This document shows, one piece after another, positions 1-9,006 of a DNA stretch of 64,000 nucleotides. Location of the stretch: positions 2,294,001 through 2,358,000 of the forward strand of contig NZ_CP011025.1 of NCBI RefSeq assembly GCF_000238395.3. Reading direction: 5' to 3'. The notes beneath the pieces were generated by a model. The model was not told the origin of the DNA, made no database searches, and worked only from the letters and a program-made list of their open reading frames with translations. The stretch's first letter is position 1, and the number at the start of each line of letters is the position of its first letter. Position numbers and translations under genes: made by a program. This DNA is from Pseudoalteromonas arctica A 37-1-2 (GTDB taxonomy: Bacteria > Pseudomonadota > Gammaproteobacteria > Enterobacterales > Alteromonadaceae).

Positions 1-977
1 GTAATGTATTTAACGGCCCAGACGTACACGCTAACTGCTTTGAAGTAGGTAAAGAGCTAGAGCGCTTAAATACGCTGTGCGATAACGCTTCAGAATTTAG
101 TGCGGATATGCAAAGTGGACAATGTGAGGTAAGCGTTGATATAGACGATGACACATACTGCGAGCAAGTGGTTAAGCTTAAAAAGAATATTGTAGACGGT
201 GATATTTTTCAGGTAGTGCCGTCGCGTACATTTTCACTACCTTGTCCTGACGCTTTGCATGCTTATAGCCAGCTTAAAAAGCAAAATCCAAGTCCGTATA
301 TGTTTTATATGCGCGATGAAGACTTTGCTTTATTTGGCGCATCGCCTGAATCAGCACTTAAATACACAGTGCAATCTCAGCAAGTTGAAGTATACCCAAT
401 TGCTGGCACTCGCCCACGTGGCAAATTTGCTAATGGGCAAATAAACCCAGACCTAGACAGCCGTATCGAACTTGAACTTAGAAACGATCAAAAAGAGCGC
501 GCCGAGCATTTAATGCTTGTCGATTTAGCCCGTAACGACGTAGCACGTATTAGTGTTGCAGGTACTCGTTTTGCCAAAGAGCTATTAAAAGTAGACCGTT
601 ATTCACAAGTAATGCATTTAGTGTCACGCGTTGTTGGCACACTAAAACCCGAGCTTGATGCACTGCATGCTTACCAAGCTTGTATGAACATGGGCACGCT
701 TGTTGGTGCACCAAAGGTTCGGGCTGCTGAGCTTGTACGTCAAACTGAAGGTAAACGCCGTGGCAGTTATGGCGGCGCTGTGGGTTACTTAACCGGTGAC
801 GGTGCAATGGATAGCTGTATTGTTATTCGCTCAGCTTTTGTTAAAAATAACAAAGCGTATGTGCAAGCAGGTGCCGGTGTGGTGTTTGACTCAGATCCTA
901 TTTCAGAAGCAAACGAAACTCGCGCTAAAGCACAAGCGGTTATCACCGCCATAAAATCTACGTATAAGGCGGTATAA
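1..977 (+). CDS. trpE: Anthranilate synthase component I (partial, 5' end outside window)
   Basis: TrpE makes anthranilate from chorismate with ammonia supplied by TrpG, the first committed step of tryptophan synthesis. The reading frame is open from base 3 and continues from upstream of the window, so the ATG at 108 is internal and not a start. The visible part is the C-terminal chorismate-binding domain, with the family signatures [21 protein letters not shown] and AGAGVV near the end. The TAA stop at 975-977 is one base before the trpG start, which suggests coupled translation of the two subunits. The N-terminal tryptophan-feedback region and any leader attenuator lie outside the window. 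Confidence 0.97.
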   Translation, partial: NVFNGPDVHANCFEVGKELERLNTLCDNASEFSADMQSGQCEVSVDIDDDTYCEQVVKLKKNIVDGDIFQVVPSRTFSLPCPDALHAYSQLKKQNPSPYMFYMRDEDFALFGASPESALKYTVQSQQVEVYPIAGTRPRGKFANGQINPDLDSRIELELRNDQKERAEHLMLVDLARNDVARISVAGTRFAKELLKVDRYSQVMHLVSRVVGTLKPELDALHAYQACMNMGTLVGAPKVRAAELVRQTEGKRRGSYGGAVGYLTGDGAMDSCIVIRSAFVKNNKAYVQAGAGVVFDSDPISEANETRAKAQAVITAIKSTYKAV

Positions 978-978
978 A

Positions 979-1581
979 ATGAGTAAAGCGAATCCTATTA
1001 AAATCTATTTTTTAGATAACTTTGACTCATTTACATATAACCTTGTTGATGAGCTTACGATGCTTGGCTGCGAACTGGTTGTTTACAGAAACAACATTAG
1101 CGCTGAGGTTATCTTTAACAAAATGCGCCAAGAGCAAGGCCAAGTACTATTAGTACTTTCGCCTGGCCCTGGAACACCAAGCGATGCAGGCTGTTTAATG
1201 GAGCTTATTGAGCTCTCTAAAGGTCACTTCCCAATGCTAGGCATTTGTTTAGGCCAACAAGCATTAACACAAAGTTACGGTGGAGTAATCGGTCATGCTG
1301 GTGAAACCGTACATGGTAAGTCTTCAATTATTAATTTAGGCGAGCATCCTGTATTTGATGGTATGGGCAATACAATGCCTGTAGCACGTTACCATTCATT
1401 AATGGCAACAAAGGTGCCTGATAATATTGAGGTTATTGCCCAGTATGAAGATATCCCTATGGCTATTTATCATCATGGTGACAACGCATTGGGTTACCAG
1501 TTTCATCCAGAATCAATACTAACGCCAAACGGCGCAATGCTACTCCAGCAAAGTGTCGCTTACTTAACACGCGCTAAATAA
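979..1581 (+). CDS. trpG: Anthranilate synthase component II, glutamine amidotransferase
   Basis: TrpG hydrolyses glutamine and passes ammonia to TrpE. It is a class-I glutamine amidotransferase of 200 residues. The nucleophile is Cys90 in GICLGQ and the other triad members are His176 and Glu178 in FHPES. The oxyanion-side motif SPGPGTP is near residue 61. It is a stand-alone subunit, unlike the TrpG-TrpD fusion of Escherichia coli. It starts one base after trpE and ends 11 bases before trpD, so it is an internal operon gene. A PabA role is possible for this family, but the position between trpE and trpD makes TrpG the natural call. Confidence 0.97.
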   Translation: MSKANPIKIYFLDNFDSFTYNLVDELTMLGCELVVYRNNISAEVIFNKMRQEQGQVLLVLSPGPGTPSDAGCLMELIELSKGHFPMLGICLGQQALTQSYGGVIGHAGETVHGKSSIINLGEHPVFDGMGNTMPVARYHSLMATKVPDNIEVIAQYEDIPMAIYHHGDNALGYQFHPESILTPNGAMLLQQSVAYLTRAK

Positions 1582-1592
1582 AAGAGGACATT

Positions 1593-2630
1593 ATGAGTAC
1601 ACAACCAGAACAACCCATAAATGTTCAACACGCGATTGAGCAACTAATTACTGGGCAATCATTAAGCTACGCAGACGCCAAAGCGCTTTTTGATGAAATA
1701 ATGCAAGGTAATATGAGTGAAATTGAACTAACCGCCCTACTTATAAGCCTTAAAATTAAAGGCGAAGTAAGCGACGAGATTGCAGGCGCTGCAGCTTCAA
1801 TGCGCGAAAACGCCGTTGCTTTTACTACCAGCAGTACGCAACTTGCCGATAGCTGTGGCACTGGTGGCGATGGTTCAAACACAATTAATATAAGTACAAC
1901 GGCTGCAATTGTTGCCGCTGCTGCCGGTATTAACATGGTAAAACATGGTAATCGCAGTGTATCGAGTAATTCAGGCTCAGCCGATTTACTCAAAACCCTG
2001 GGCATTAATATAGATATGAGCCCAGAGCAAGCTGCAAGATGTCTTGAGCAAACCAATTTTACCTTTTTGTTTGCACCGCACTATCACAGTGGCGTACGCC
2101 ATGCGATGGGCGTACGAACATCGCTTAAAACACGCACTATTTTTAATATTTTAGGTCCGCTTGCTAACCCTGCAGCACCTGAAGTGCAATTGTTAGGTGT
2201 GTATAACGAAGCGTTGTGTATGCCAATGGCACAAACACTTAAAACCCTTGGCACAAAGCGCGCTATGATTGTTCACGGCTCGGGCACTGACGAAATAGCC
2301 CTACACGGCCCAACAACGGTAGTTGAGCTAAATAATGGCGAGATTACGCAGTACACACTAAACCCAAGCGACTTTGACCTTGCAAACTATTCACTTGAAC
2401 AACTCGCTGGTGAAGGCCCACAATACAACGCAAATGCTAGCCTCGCCATCTTGCAAGGCAAAGGCACAGATGCACATAATGCTGCTATTGTGGTTAACGT
2501 AGCTGCCCTTCTATACCTAACAGGTAAAGCAGAAACGTTAAAAGAAGGGGCAAAACAAGTACAAACATTATTAAGTTCAGGGCAAGCCATGAACACACTA
2601 AGTGCAATTATTGAGGTAAGTAATGGCTAA
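1593..2630 (+). CDS. trpD: Anthranilate phosphoribosyltransferase
   Basis: TrpD transfers the phosphoribosyl group of PRPP to anthranilate, the second step of the branch. The 345-residue length is normal for an unfused TrpD. The glycine-rich PRPP loop CGTGGDGSNT is near residue 88 and the KHGNRS anthranilate/PRPP motif is near residue 117. An AGAGGA ribosome-binding site sits just before the ATG. The last 8 bases overlap the start of trpCF, typical of translationally coupled trp genes. Confidence 0.97.
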   Translation: MSTQPEQPINVQHAIEQLITGQSLSYADAKALFDEIMQGNMSEIELTALLISLKIKGEVSDEIAGAAASMRENAVAFTTSSTQLADSCGTGGDGSNTINISTTAAIVAAAAGINMVKHGNRSVSSNSGSADLLKTLGINIDMSPEQAARCLEQTNFTFLFAPHYHSGVRHAMGVRTSLKTRTIFNILGPLANPAAPEVQLLGVYNEALCMPMAQTLKTLGTKRAMIVHGSGTDEIALHGPTTVVELNNGEITQYTLNPSDFDLANYSLEQLAGEGPQYNANASLAILQGKGTDAHNAAIVVNVAALLYLTGKAETLKEGAKQVQTLLSSGQAMNTLSAIIEVSNG

Positions 2631-3987
2631 TGTATTAGACAAAATTGTTGCTGATAAAAAATTAGAACTAATTGAAAGAAAAGCTGCACGCCCGCTTGAA
2701 AGCTTTAAGCATCTTGCAGTGCCTACAAGCCGTAGTTTTTATAAAGCACTTGCAGCACCTGGCACTCAGTTTATTTTAGAGTGTAAAAAAGCATCGCCTT
2801 CAAAAGGGTTAATTAGAAACCCATTTGATTTAACTGAAATTACCTCAGTTTATAAAAAATACGCTACCTGCATGAGTGTGTTAACTGATGCTAAATATTT
2901 TCAAGGCAGCTTTGACTACCTCGAATTTGTGCGCAGCCAAGTAGAACAACCGCTTATCTGTAAAGACTTTTTTATAGATGAGTACCAAGTGTACATGGCA
3001 CGTATTTATGGTGGTGACGCTATATTACTGATGCTTTCGGTACTCGATGACGAAAGCTATAAAGCACTGTATGCTGTTGCCGATTCACTTAATATGTCGG
3101 TGTTAACCGAAGTAAGTAATGAAGAAGAAGTACACCGCGCACTTGCACTTGATGCACAAATTATTGGTATTAATAACCGCGATTTACGCGATTTAAGCAC
3201 CGATTTAGCCACTACTGAAAAACTACGAAAGCTTATTCCGGCTGATAAAGTGGTTATTTCGGAATCTGGTATTTACACCCATCAAGACGTAAAACGTTTA
3301 GCTCCTCTATGCGATGGCTTTTTAATTGGCAGCTCACTTATGGGCGAGCGTGATTTAGAGCAAGCATGTCGCCGTGTTATTTTAGGTGACAATAAAGTAT
3401 GTGGTTTAACACGTAGCCAAGATGCACAAGCGGCATATCAAAACGGTGCTGTTTATGGTGGTTTAATTTTTCATCCTAAATCGCCTCGCTATGTCGATTT
3501 AGATTGCGCAAGAGAGCTGAGCCAAAGCGCACCACTTAACTTTGTTGGTGTATTTGTAGATGCTCCCATTGAGCAAGTTGCTCAATACGCAAGTGTGCTA
3601 AAATTGGCGGCAGTTCAATTACATGGCCAAGAAAGTGACGATTACATTGCTGACTTGCGTACACAGTTACCAACTAATTGCGAAATTTGGAAAGCCCAAG
3701 CAATAAAAGATGCATTGCCAACGCCTGTAAATGGGGTTGATCGACACCTTTACGATACGCACAGTGATACACAAGCTGGCGGTACTGGTAAAGCATTTGA
3801 TTGGTCGGTGCTTAGCGGCGCAACTACACCATTTATGCTCGCTGGAGGCTTAAATCCAGACAATATTAAAGATGCGCTTTTTAAAGGTGCCTTAGGCCTT
3901 GACTTAAACTCAGGCGTTGAAGAATCTGCGGGTAAAAAGTGCCCTAACAAATTACATAATGCTTTCACAAGCATCAGAAATTATTGA
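2623..3987 (+). CDS. trpCF: Bifunctional indole-3-glycerol-phosphate synthase / phosphoribosylanthranilate isomerase
   Basis: A fused enzyme for two consecutive steps: the C-terminal PRAI domain isomerises phosphoribosylanthranilate to CdRP, and the N-terminal IGPS domain cyclises CdRP to indole-3-glycerol phosphate. Residues 1 to about 250 form the IGPS barrel ([10 protein letters not shown] near residue 53, ISESGIY near 214). The PRAI barrel follows with its catalytic cysteine in KVCGLTR and the QLHGQE motif. The length of 454 residues matches the fused enterobacterial type. The start overlaps trpD by 8 bases and the stop lies 7 bases before trpB. Confidence 0.97.
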   Translation: MANVLDKIVADKKLELIERKAARPLESFKHLAVPTSRSFYKALAAPGTQFILECKKASPSKGLIRNPFDLTEITSVYKKYATCMSVLTDAKYFQGSFDYLEFVRSQVEQPLICKDFFIDEYQVYMARIYGGDAILLMLSVLDDESYKALYAVADSLNMSVLTEVSNEEEVHRALALDAQIIGINNRDLRDLSTDLATTEKLRKLIPADKVVISESGIYTHQDVKRLAPLCDGFLIGSSLMGERDLEQACRRVILGDNKVCGLTRSQDAQAAYQNGAVYGGLIFHPKSPRYVDLDCARELSQSAPLNFVGVFVDAPIEQVAQYASVLKLAAVQLHGQESDDYIADLRTQLPTNCEIWKAQAIKDALPTPVNGVDRHLYDTHSDTQAGGTGKAFDWSVLSGATTPFMLAGGLNPDNIKDALFKGALGLDLNSGVEESAGKKCPNKLHNAFTSIRNY

Positions 3988-3994
3988 GGTTAAA

Positions 3995-5179
3995 ATGCAA
4001 AATCCAGCTTATTTTGGCGAGTTTGGCGGTATGTTTGTACCCGAGTTACTTGTCCCTGCGCTTAAGCAGTTAGAAAACGAATTTAACAAAGCACAAAAAG
4101 ATCCTGAGTTTCAGGCAGAGCTAAGTAAATTATTAAACGAGTATGCGGGTCGTCCTACCCCACTTACTTTAACGCGCAATTTAGTTAAAAACCCAAAAGT
4201 AAAACTGTATCTAAAGCGTGAAGACTTATTACACGGCGGCGCACACAAAACGAATCAAGTACTTGGCCAAGCGTTACTTACTAAGCGTATGGGTAAAAAA
4301 CAAGTTATTGCTGAAACAGGTGCTGGTCAACACGGTGTTGCAACCGCGCTTGCATGTGCATTACTAGGTTTAAAGTGTCGTATTTATATGGGCGCAAAAG
4401 ACGTTGAACGTCAGCAACCTAACGTATTTAGAATGAAGTTAATGGGCGCAGAGGTTATTCCGGTAACAGCGGGTTCTGGCACATTAAAAGATGCCGTAAA
4501 TGAAGCGCTGCGTGACTGGTCAGCAAACTACCAAGACGCGCACTACCTACTAGGTACAGCTGCGGGTCCTCACCCATTCCCAACAATTGTACGCGAGTAT
4601 CAAAAAATTATTGGTGAAGAAGCTAAGCAACAAGTACTTAAAGCAGAAGGTCGTTTACCTGACGCTGTTATTGCCTGTGTTGGTGGTGGTTCAAACGCAA
4701 TTGGTATGTTTACTGATTTTATTGACGAGCCAGGCGTTAAATTAATTGGTGTTGAGCCTGCTGGTAAAGGTCTTGATACAAATGAGCACGGTGCAACAAT
4801 TTGTAAAGGCACTAAAGGCATATTACACGGTACTTATACGTATATTATGCAAAATGACGATGGCCAAATTGAAGAGTCTTACTCTGTATCAGCGGGCCTT
4901 GATTACCCAGCTGTTGGTCCTCAACATGCATTTTTACACGAAACTGGTCGCGCTCAATACGTGGGTATTACCGATACAGAAGCGCTTGATGCGTTTCAGT
5001 CGCTTGCTAAAAATGAAGGTATTATTCCGGCACTTGAATCAAGCCATGCGTTAGCTTATGCGCTTAAGTACGCAGAGGAGCTAACCGAGGAAAGTGTTAT
5101 AGTGATTAATTTAAGTGGTCGTGGCGATAAAGATTTAGCACACGTTCACAATGTACTAACTGAAAGAGGTCAGCTATGA
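3995..5179 (+). CDS. trpB: Tryptophan synthase beta subunit
   Basis: TrpB is the PLP-dependent subunit that condenses indole with serine. The PLP lysine is Lys85 in GGAHKTN, and the phosphate-binding loop CVGGGSNA is present. I chose the ATG at 3995 because it gives 394 residues, the usual family length, begins with the typical [12 protein letters not shown] sequence and has a GAGGT ribosome-binding site right after the trpCF stop. The frame stays open upstream to 3917, but that would lie inside trpCF. Its last 4 bases overlap trpA in an ATGA junction, so alpha and beta subunits are likely made in balance. Confidence 0.97.
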   Translation: MQNPAYFGEFGGMFVPELLVPALKQLENEFNKAQKDPEFQAELSKLLNEYAGRPTPLTLTRNLVKNPKVKLYLKREDLLHGGAHKTNQVLGQALLTKRMGKKQVIAETGAGQHGVATALACALLGLKCRIYMGAKDVERQQPNVFRMKLMGAEVIPVTAGSGTLKDAVNEALRDWSANYQDAHYLLGTAAGPHPFPTIVREYQKIIGEEAKQQVLKAEGRLPDAVIACVGGGSNAIGMFTDFIDEPGVKLIGVEPAGKGLDTNEHGATICKGTKGILHGTYTYIMQNDDGQIEESYSVSAGLDYPAVGPQHAFLHETGRAQYVGITDTEALDAFQSLAKNEGIIPALESSHALAYALKYAEELTEESVIVINLSGRGDKDLAHVHNVLTERGQL

Positions 5180-5997
5180 GCCTAGTAAAAACGGATCGTT
5201 ACGGCAAAATGTTTGCAGCGCTTAACGAGCAAAAACAAGGTGCGTTTGTACCATTTGTAACGATTGGCGACCCAGGTAAAGAGCAAAGTATTGCGATTAT
5301 TAAAAGTCTGATTGACGGGGGCGCTGATGCGCTTGAGCTTGGTATTCCGTTTTCTGACCCAATTGCAGATGGTCCAGTAATTCAAAAAGCTAATATTCGC
5401 GCCCTCGATGTGCACATTAATACCCAAGATTGCTTTGATATTATTAAAGAAATACGTGAGTATAATGCCGATATTCCAATTGGCTTATTATTGTATTCAA
5501 ACCTTGTGTTTAAACGCGGTATAGAAGCATTTTATAAAGATGCAAAAGCAGTAGGCGTAGACTCAATTTTAGTGGCTGATGTGCCTTTACATGAATCTAA
5601 AATGTTTAGAAAGTCAGCTATGGATAACGGTGTAGACCCAATTTTTATTGCAACACCAAATGCAGATGACGACACACTTCGCCAGTGCGCCTCTTACGGT
5701 CGTGGTTACACGTATTTACTATCGCGCGCAGGTGTTACCGGTACCGATACTAAAGCACAAATGCCTGCTGGTAATATTGTTACTAAATTAAAAGAATACC
5801 ATGCAGCCCCTGCTCTTTTAGGGTTTGGTATTTCAACGCCAGATGGTGTAAAAGCGGCTCTTAATGCAGGAGCAGCCGGTGCTATTTCAGGCTCTGCTGT
5901 GGTTAAAATTATTGAAGCTAACCTTAATGATTTACCAACAATGACCGCGCAACTAAAAGCATTTGTAGCTGATATGAAAGCAGCTACATCGCTATAA
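5176..5997 (+). CDS. trpA: Tryptophan synthase alpha subunit
   Basis: TrpA cleaves indole-3-glycerol phosphate and channels indole to TrpB. The catalytic acids are Glu54 in LELGIPF and Asp65 in DPIADGP, which match Glu49 and Asp60 of the E. coli enzyme. The phosphate-binding glycines appear in GFGIS and AISGSAVV. It is 273 residues long. It is the last gene of the operon: it starts inside the trpB stop and is followed within 60 bases by a strong terminator. Confidence 0.97.
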   Translation: MSLVKTDRYGKMFAALNEQKQGAFVPFVTIGDPGKEQSIAIIKSLIDGGADALELGIPFSDPIADGPVIQKANIRALDVHINTQDCFDIIKEIREYNADIPIGLLLYSNLVFKRGIEAFYKDAKAVGVDSILVADVPLHESKMFRKSAMDNGVDPIFIATPNADDDTLRQCASYGRGYTYLLSRAGVTGTDTKAQMPAGNIVTKLKEYHAAPALLGFGISTPDGVKAALNAGAAGAISGSAVVKIIEANLNDLPTMTAQLKAFVADMKAATSL

Positions 5998-6026
5998 GCT
6001 AACTAGGGCGTGTTTTATACGCATTA

Positions 6027-6062
6027 AAAAAAGGGCATTTAAAATGCCCTTTTTTGTTTTTT
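6027..6062 (+). terminator. Intrinsic terminator of the trp operon
   Basis: The perfect inverted repeat GGGCATTT/AAATGCCC (6033-6040 and 6042-6049), extended by A/T pairs, is followed by a long T-tract interrupted by one G. It lies 30 bases after the trpA stop. The A-run on the other side means it could also stop transcription arriving from the minus strand. Confidence 0.9.
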
Positions 6063-6106
6063 AAAATCAAACGCTGTATCAATATCCAAACGTTTTAAAA
6101 AGAAAA

Positions 6107-6685
6107 CTAGTGAGCTTGGTGTTTACCCTCTAAAATCTCTTCAATAAATTTAGCATTGAATGCTTCTAAATCAGCTGGGCTTCGGCTCGTTACTAAGCCT
6201 TTATCTACACATACTTCTTGGTCAACCCAATTGGCACCTGCATTAATTAAATCGCTTTTAATACTTGGAAAAGAGGTAATAGTACGGTCACGCAGTTTAT
6301 TAATTTCGGCTAACAGCCACGGCGCATGGCAAATAGCAGCAACGGGTTTGTTTTTTTCTGCCCCAAAAAAGCCATCAATAAAGGCTTTAGCATCTTTATC
6401 TTGGCGTAAACTGTCTGGGTTAAATAAACCACCAGGTAGCATAAGCGCGTCGTAATCAGCAGGGTCTGCGTTTGTAACTAGTTTATCTACTGTTACCTTA
6501 TCGCCCCACTTGTCTTCATCCCAGCCCGTAATTTGGCCTTCTTTAATTGATACTATCTCGATGTTTGCACCAGCATCAAGTAATGCGCTGCGTGGAGATA
6601 AAAGCTCACTTTGCTCAAATCCATCAGTGGCTAGAATTGCAATTTTTTTGCCTTGTAAACGCGTGCTTGTTTGTAATGTACTCAT
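6107..6685 (-). CDS. DJ-1/PfpI family protein (type 1 glutamine amidotransferase-like)
   Basis: A cytoplasmic DJ-1/PfpI superfamily protein of 192 residues, of the subgroup that contains E. coli YhbO and archaeal PfpI. Members have been reported as chaperone, protease or deglycase-like stress proteins, and the exact reaction cannot be told from sequence. The nucleophile elbow AICHAPW holds Cys119-His120, and the conserved Glu24 is in DGFEQSE. It is a single-gene unit with a strong AAGGAGA ribosome-binding site. A palindromic repeat element begins only 18 bases upstream of the start codon and occupies the place where its promoter should be. Confidence 0.88.
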   Translation of the reverse strand: MSTLQTSTRLQGKKIAILATDGFEQSELLSPRSALLDAGANIEIVSIKEGQITGWDEDKWGDKVTVDKLVTNADPADYDALMLPGGLFNPDSLRQDKDAKAFIDGFFGAEKNKPVAAICHAPWLLAEINKLRDRTITSFPSIKSDLINAGANWVDQEVCVDKGLVTSRSPADLEAFNAKFIEEILEGKHQAH

Positions 6686-6702
6686 TGAGATCTCCTTATG
6701 TT

Positions 6703-6864
6703 ATACCAACCTGCATAAATCTTTGAGCAATTTAACGAATTAAATCGCACTATAACGTTGTTAAAAATCTTTCATTTAGAACAACTAAATACGAAAAATT
6801 TTTGCCTAGTTCTAGCGTGATTTTCTTAACGTTCAATAGACCCCATATATAAGCTGATTGGTAT
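6703..6864. repeat. MITE-like palindromic repeat element
   Basis: A 162 bp non-coding segment with terminal inverted repeats ATACCAACCTGC (6703-6714) and GCTGATTGGTAT (6853-6864), matching at 9 of 12 positions. A second nested imperfect inverted pair lies at 6748-6768 and 6819-6838 around AACGTT. It holds no gene. The arrangement is that of a miniature element or a dispersed palindromic repeat. That it recurs elsewhere in the genome is an inference, as only one copy is in the window. Confidence 0.55.
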
Positions 6865-7000
6865 TGTTTAAAAATATGTTCGAAACACACAGTTAAACAG
6901 CATAATGCATGCCGATAACAAGCAATTGAAAATAAAGGATTTAATGTCTGTGGGATTTATAATGCCATGTAAATCATTTAGAGATTATGAATAATCTACA

Positions 7001-7111
7001 TAGGTGCGAATTTATTTCCAGCTCATATAATTTAAAGCCACCAAACGCGAGGTGCAAAACCTCACCTACGACATATACCCGTAGGTGCGAATTTACTTCG
7101 CGCTCATGTAA
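7001..7111. repeat. REP/BIME-like repeat pair
   Basis: Two direct copies of a roughly 30-base unit beginning TAGGTGCGAATTTA (7001-7030 and 7082-7111) differ at only a few positions. Between them are the hairpin GAGGT/ACCTC (7049-7063) and the 7 bp inverted pair ACCTACG/CGTAGGT (7064-7070 and 7080-7086). The mix of direct and inverted short units in a gene-free gap is typical of REP-type bacterial interspersed repeats. It lies just downstream of the HU-family gene. Confidence 0.6.
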
Positions 7112-7149
7112 CTTATCTATCAATACGGGGTTTAAAACCTTAAATAAAT

Positions 7150-7419
7150 TTAAAGTAGATCTTTTAACGCTTTAGCCGGTTTAAAAACCGCTTTATTTGC
7201 GCCTTCTATTTCAATTGCTGCGCCTGTTTGCGGGTTACGCCCAGTACGCGCTGGATAGTAACTTAATGCAAACGTACCAAAGCCATTAATTTGAACTTGA
7301 TCGCCCTCAGAGAGCGATTTAGTAATTACTTTTTGCAAGCTTGAAAGCGCCGCTTGAGAATCTTTTTTTGTTAATTCACTTTTGTGTGCAATGGCAGCAA
7401 CGAGTTCTGCTTTATTCAT
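7150..7419 (-). CDS. HU-family DNA-binding protein
   Basis: A small histone-like nucleoid protein of 89 residues that bends and compacts DNA as a dimer. The N-terminal helices (MNKAELVAAIA) are followed by the beta-arm region with the diagnostic GRNPQTG motif near residue 60. The C-terminal FKPAKALKDLL matches the HU fold. It is not next to lon, the usual place of hupB, so it may be an additional HU paralogue; this cannot be settled within the window. The gene is monocistronic, with an AGGAGCC ribosome-binding site before the ATG. Confidence 0.92.
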   Translation of the reverse strand: MNKAELVAAIAHKSELTKKDSQAALSSLQKVITKSLSEGDQVQINGFGTFALSYYPARTGRNPQTGAAIEIEGANKAVFKPAKALKDLL

Positions 7420-7610
7420 TTTAGGCTCCTAAATACACGCCAAATCAGTGTTGGTTAAGCGTGGGAATATGATGATATAAAAAATACCAAACCAAATTGG
7501 CAATAAAGCCACGCAGGCTAAGGGTTACAGGGCAACAAGTCAACCTTGTAGTTGCTAAGCTTTATGTGGTAAAAAGCCTTTGACTCTTTTTTGTATAATT
7601 TAGGTAGTAT

Positions 7611-8183
7611 ATGCACGCATTAATTGAATACATCCCACTCATACTGTTTTTTGCAGTTTTCAAGCTAGTCGATATTTACTGGGCTACCGGTTTATTAATG
7701 GCCACTACGCTCATTCAAGTTGCTTATAGCTACTTTAAACATGGAACTGTGCCTACTCGTCAGTGGATATTTTTTGGCATTGCTGCTGTGTTTGGTACGT
7801 TAACGCTGGTACTTCATGATGAGCAATACATAAAATGGAAAGCAACACTCATATACGCAGGTTTAAGCTTAACGTTACTTGTTAGCCGTTATGTACTTAA
7901 GAAAAATCTCGTTAAAAAAGCGCTTAGTTCAATACTCGAAAATGCTAATGATACAAAACAAGCCATTGTTGTCCCAGAACCATTATGGGATAAGCTTAAC
8001 CTAATGTGGGTTGCTATAACTGCTGGCATCGCAGCACTAAACATTTATATTGCATATAATTTTTCGCTCGACTTTTGGGTTAATTTTAAAGTGTTTGGTT
8101 TAATGGGTATTACCTTTGTGAGTATTTTTGCCACTATTATTGCCTTGTACAAATACCTCCCTAGTGAAGAACCAGCAAAGTAA
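7611..8183 (+). CDS. yciB: Inner membrane protein YciB (septation protein A family)
   Basis: An integral inner-membrane protein of 190 residues, about 10 longer than E. coli YciB and colinear with it. Conserved stretches include the N-terminal EYIPLILFF, the WKAT segment, KLNLMW near residue 128 and WVNFKVFGL near residue 155. Five to six hydrophobic segments are visible. The family is linked to envelope integrity and cell division, but its biochemical role is not settled. The start ATG follows TAGGTAG, a plausible ribosome-binding site. A TATAAT lies only 11 bases upstream of the start, too close to be convincing. Confidence 0.93.
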   Translation: MHALIEYIPLILFFAVFKLVDIYWATGLLMATTLIQVAYSYFKHGTVPTRQWIFFGIAAVFGTLTLVLHDEQYIKWKATLIYAGLSLTLLVSRYVLKKNLVKKALSSILENANDTKQAIVVPEPLWDKLNLMWVAITAGIAALNIYIAYNFSLDFWVNFKVFGLMGITFVSIFATIIALYKYLPSEEPAK

Positions 8184-8202
8184 GCCCCCTCGTCATAAAA
8201 AT

Positions 8203-8247
8203 GTCGTCTTAGCTTGATAGTTTATTAAAAAAACAAGTTGAGACGAC
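8203..8247. repeat. Inverted repeat abutting the CPBP gene start
   Basis: The arms GTCGTCTTAGCTTG (8203-8216) and CAAGTTGAGACGAC (8234-8247) pair at 12 of 14 positions around a 17-base AT-rich loop. The 3' arm ends one base before the TTG start codon of the next gene. There is no T-tract, so it is not a terminator. In an mRNA it would fold over the ribosome-binding region. Confidence 0.55.
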
Positions 8248-8248
8248 C

Positions 8249-8890
8249 TTGAACGCCAATCAATATCGCTGGTTTGAATTTACCCTCATTTTTGTGTTAC
8301 TACCCTCGTTGGGTTTTGTATTACGCGAGTATTTAGCTAACTGGCTTATTCCTGCGCTTATTATTTTAATGAGCGTGTGTTGTATGTTGCTACTGGGCGA
8401 TCCGCATTTTAAACGTTTTAGGCTTACAAGCCTTGGGCAATTTTCTGCTGTTAAAAAACGTGTGTTTAGCTTCTTTTTTTTAGGTGCACTGTTCTCAGGT
8501 ATGTTTTACGGGATTATTCATCAGGGCAACTGGTTTACCCTTCCCCGCAACTCGTTTAATGATTGGCTTTTACTGTTGCTACTCTACCCAATACTGTCGG
8601 TTATTCCTCAAGAGTTAATATTCAGAACGTATTTTTTTCATCGTTATAAACGCATCATGCCCAAAAAAGCAGTGCGTATTGTAGTTAGTGCGAGTGTATT
8701 TGCGTTAGCGCATATTGTGTATGCAAATTGGATTGCAGTAGCCTTAGCATTTTTAGGTGGCTTACTGTTTGCCTATACCTATGCACAAAGCCGCTCAACC
8801 GTCGTGTGTGTTATTGAGCATAGTTTATGGGGGATATGGATGTTTACACTCGGGATTGGCAGCTACCTCGATTCAGGCGCTATGAGTTAA
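8249..8890 (+). CDS. CPBP family intramembrane metalloprotease homologue
   Basis: A multi-pass membrane protein of 213 residues with the CAAX-protease/bacteriocin-processing (CPBP, ABI) signature. Motif 1 is QELIFR at residues 121-126, where the first glutamate of the canonical EExxxR is glutamine. Motif 2 is FALAH ending at His155, and a third His191 follows in IEHSLWG. About six transmembrane helices are visible. The substrate is unknown. The start is a TTG at 8249, chosen because no ATG precedes the conserved region; the hairpin just upstream would cover its ribosome-binding site. Confidence 0.8.
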   Translation: MNANQYRWFEFTLIFVLLPSLGFVLREYLANWLIPALIILMSVCCMLLLGDPHFKRFRLTSLGQFSAVKKRVFSFFFLGALFSGMFYGIIHQGNWFTLPRNSFNDWLLLLLLYPILSVIPQELIFRTYFFHRYKRIMPKKAVRIVVSASVFALAHIVYANWIAVALAFLGGLLFAYTYAQSRSTVVCVIEHSLWGIWMFTLGIGSYLDSGAMS

Positions 8891-8932
8891 TGCTGTTTTG
8901 TTATTAATTATGACAACAAAGAAAGCACAAAG

Positions 8933-8977
8933 CGCATAAGTATTTTGATGCTGTAAATTAATCACAATACTTATGCG
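8933..8977. repeat. Perfect 12 bp inverted repeat between convergent genes
   Basis: CGCATAAGTATT (8933-8944) and AATACTTATGCG (8966-8977) are perfect complements with a 21-base loop. They lie between the ends of the CPBP gene and prpF, which converge. No strong T-tract follows on either side, so a bidirectional terminator is possible but unproven. Confidence 0.55.
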
Positions 8978-9006
8978 ATGGCTGCACGATAGTTATTAAT
9001 GAGGGA

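Noticed and set aside
3917..3994. Upstream extension of trpB to an earlier start codon
   Set aside because: The extra 26 codons lie inside trpCF and have no ribosome-binding site; the ATG at 3995 has one and gives the normal length.
7594..7599. TATAAT as the yciB promoter
   Set aside because: Transcription would start about 5 bases before the ATG, upstream sequence has no -35 box at proper distance, and the ribosome-binding site would be cut off.
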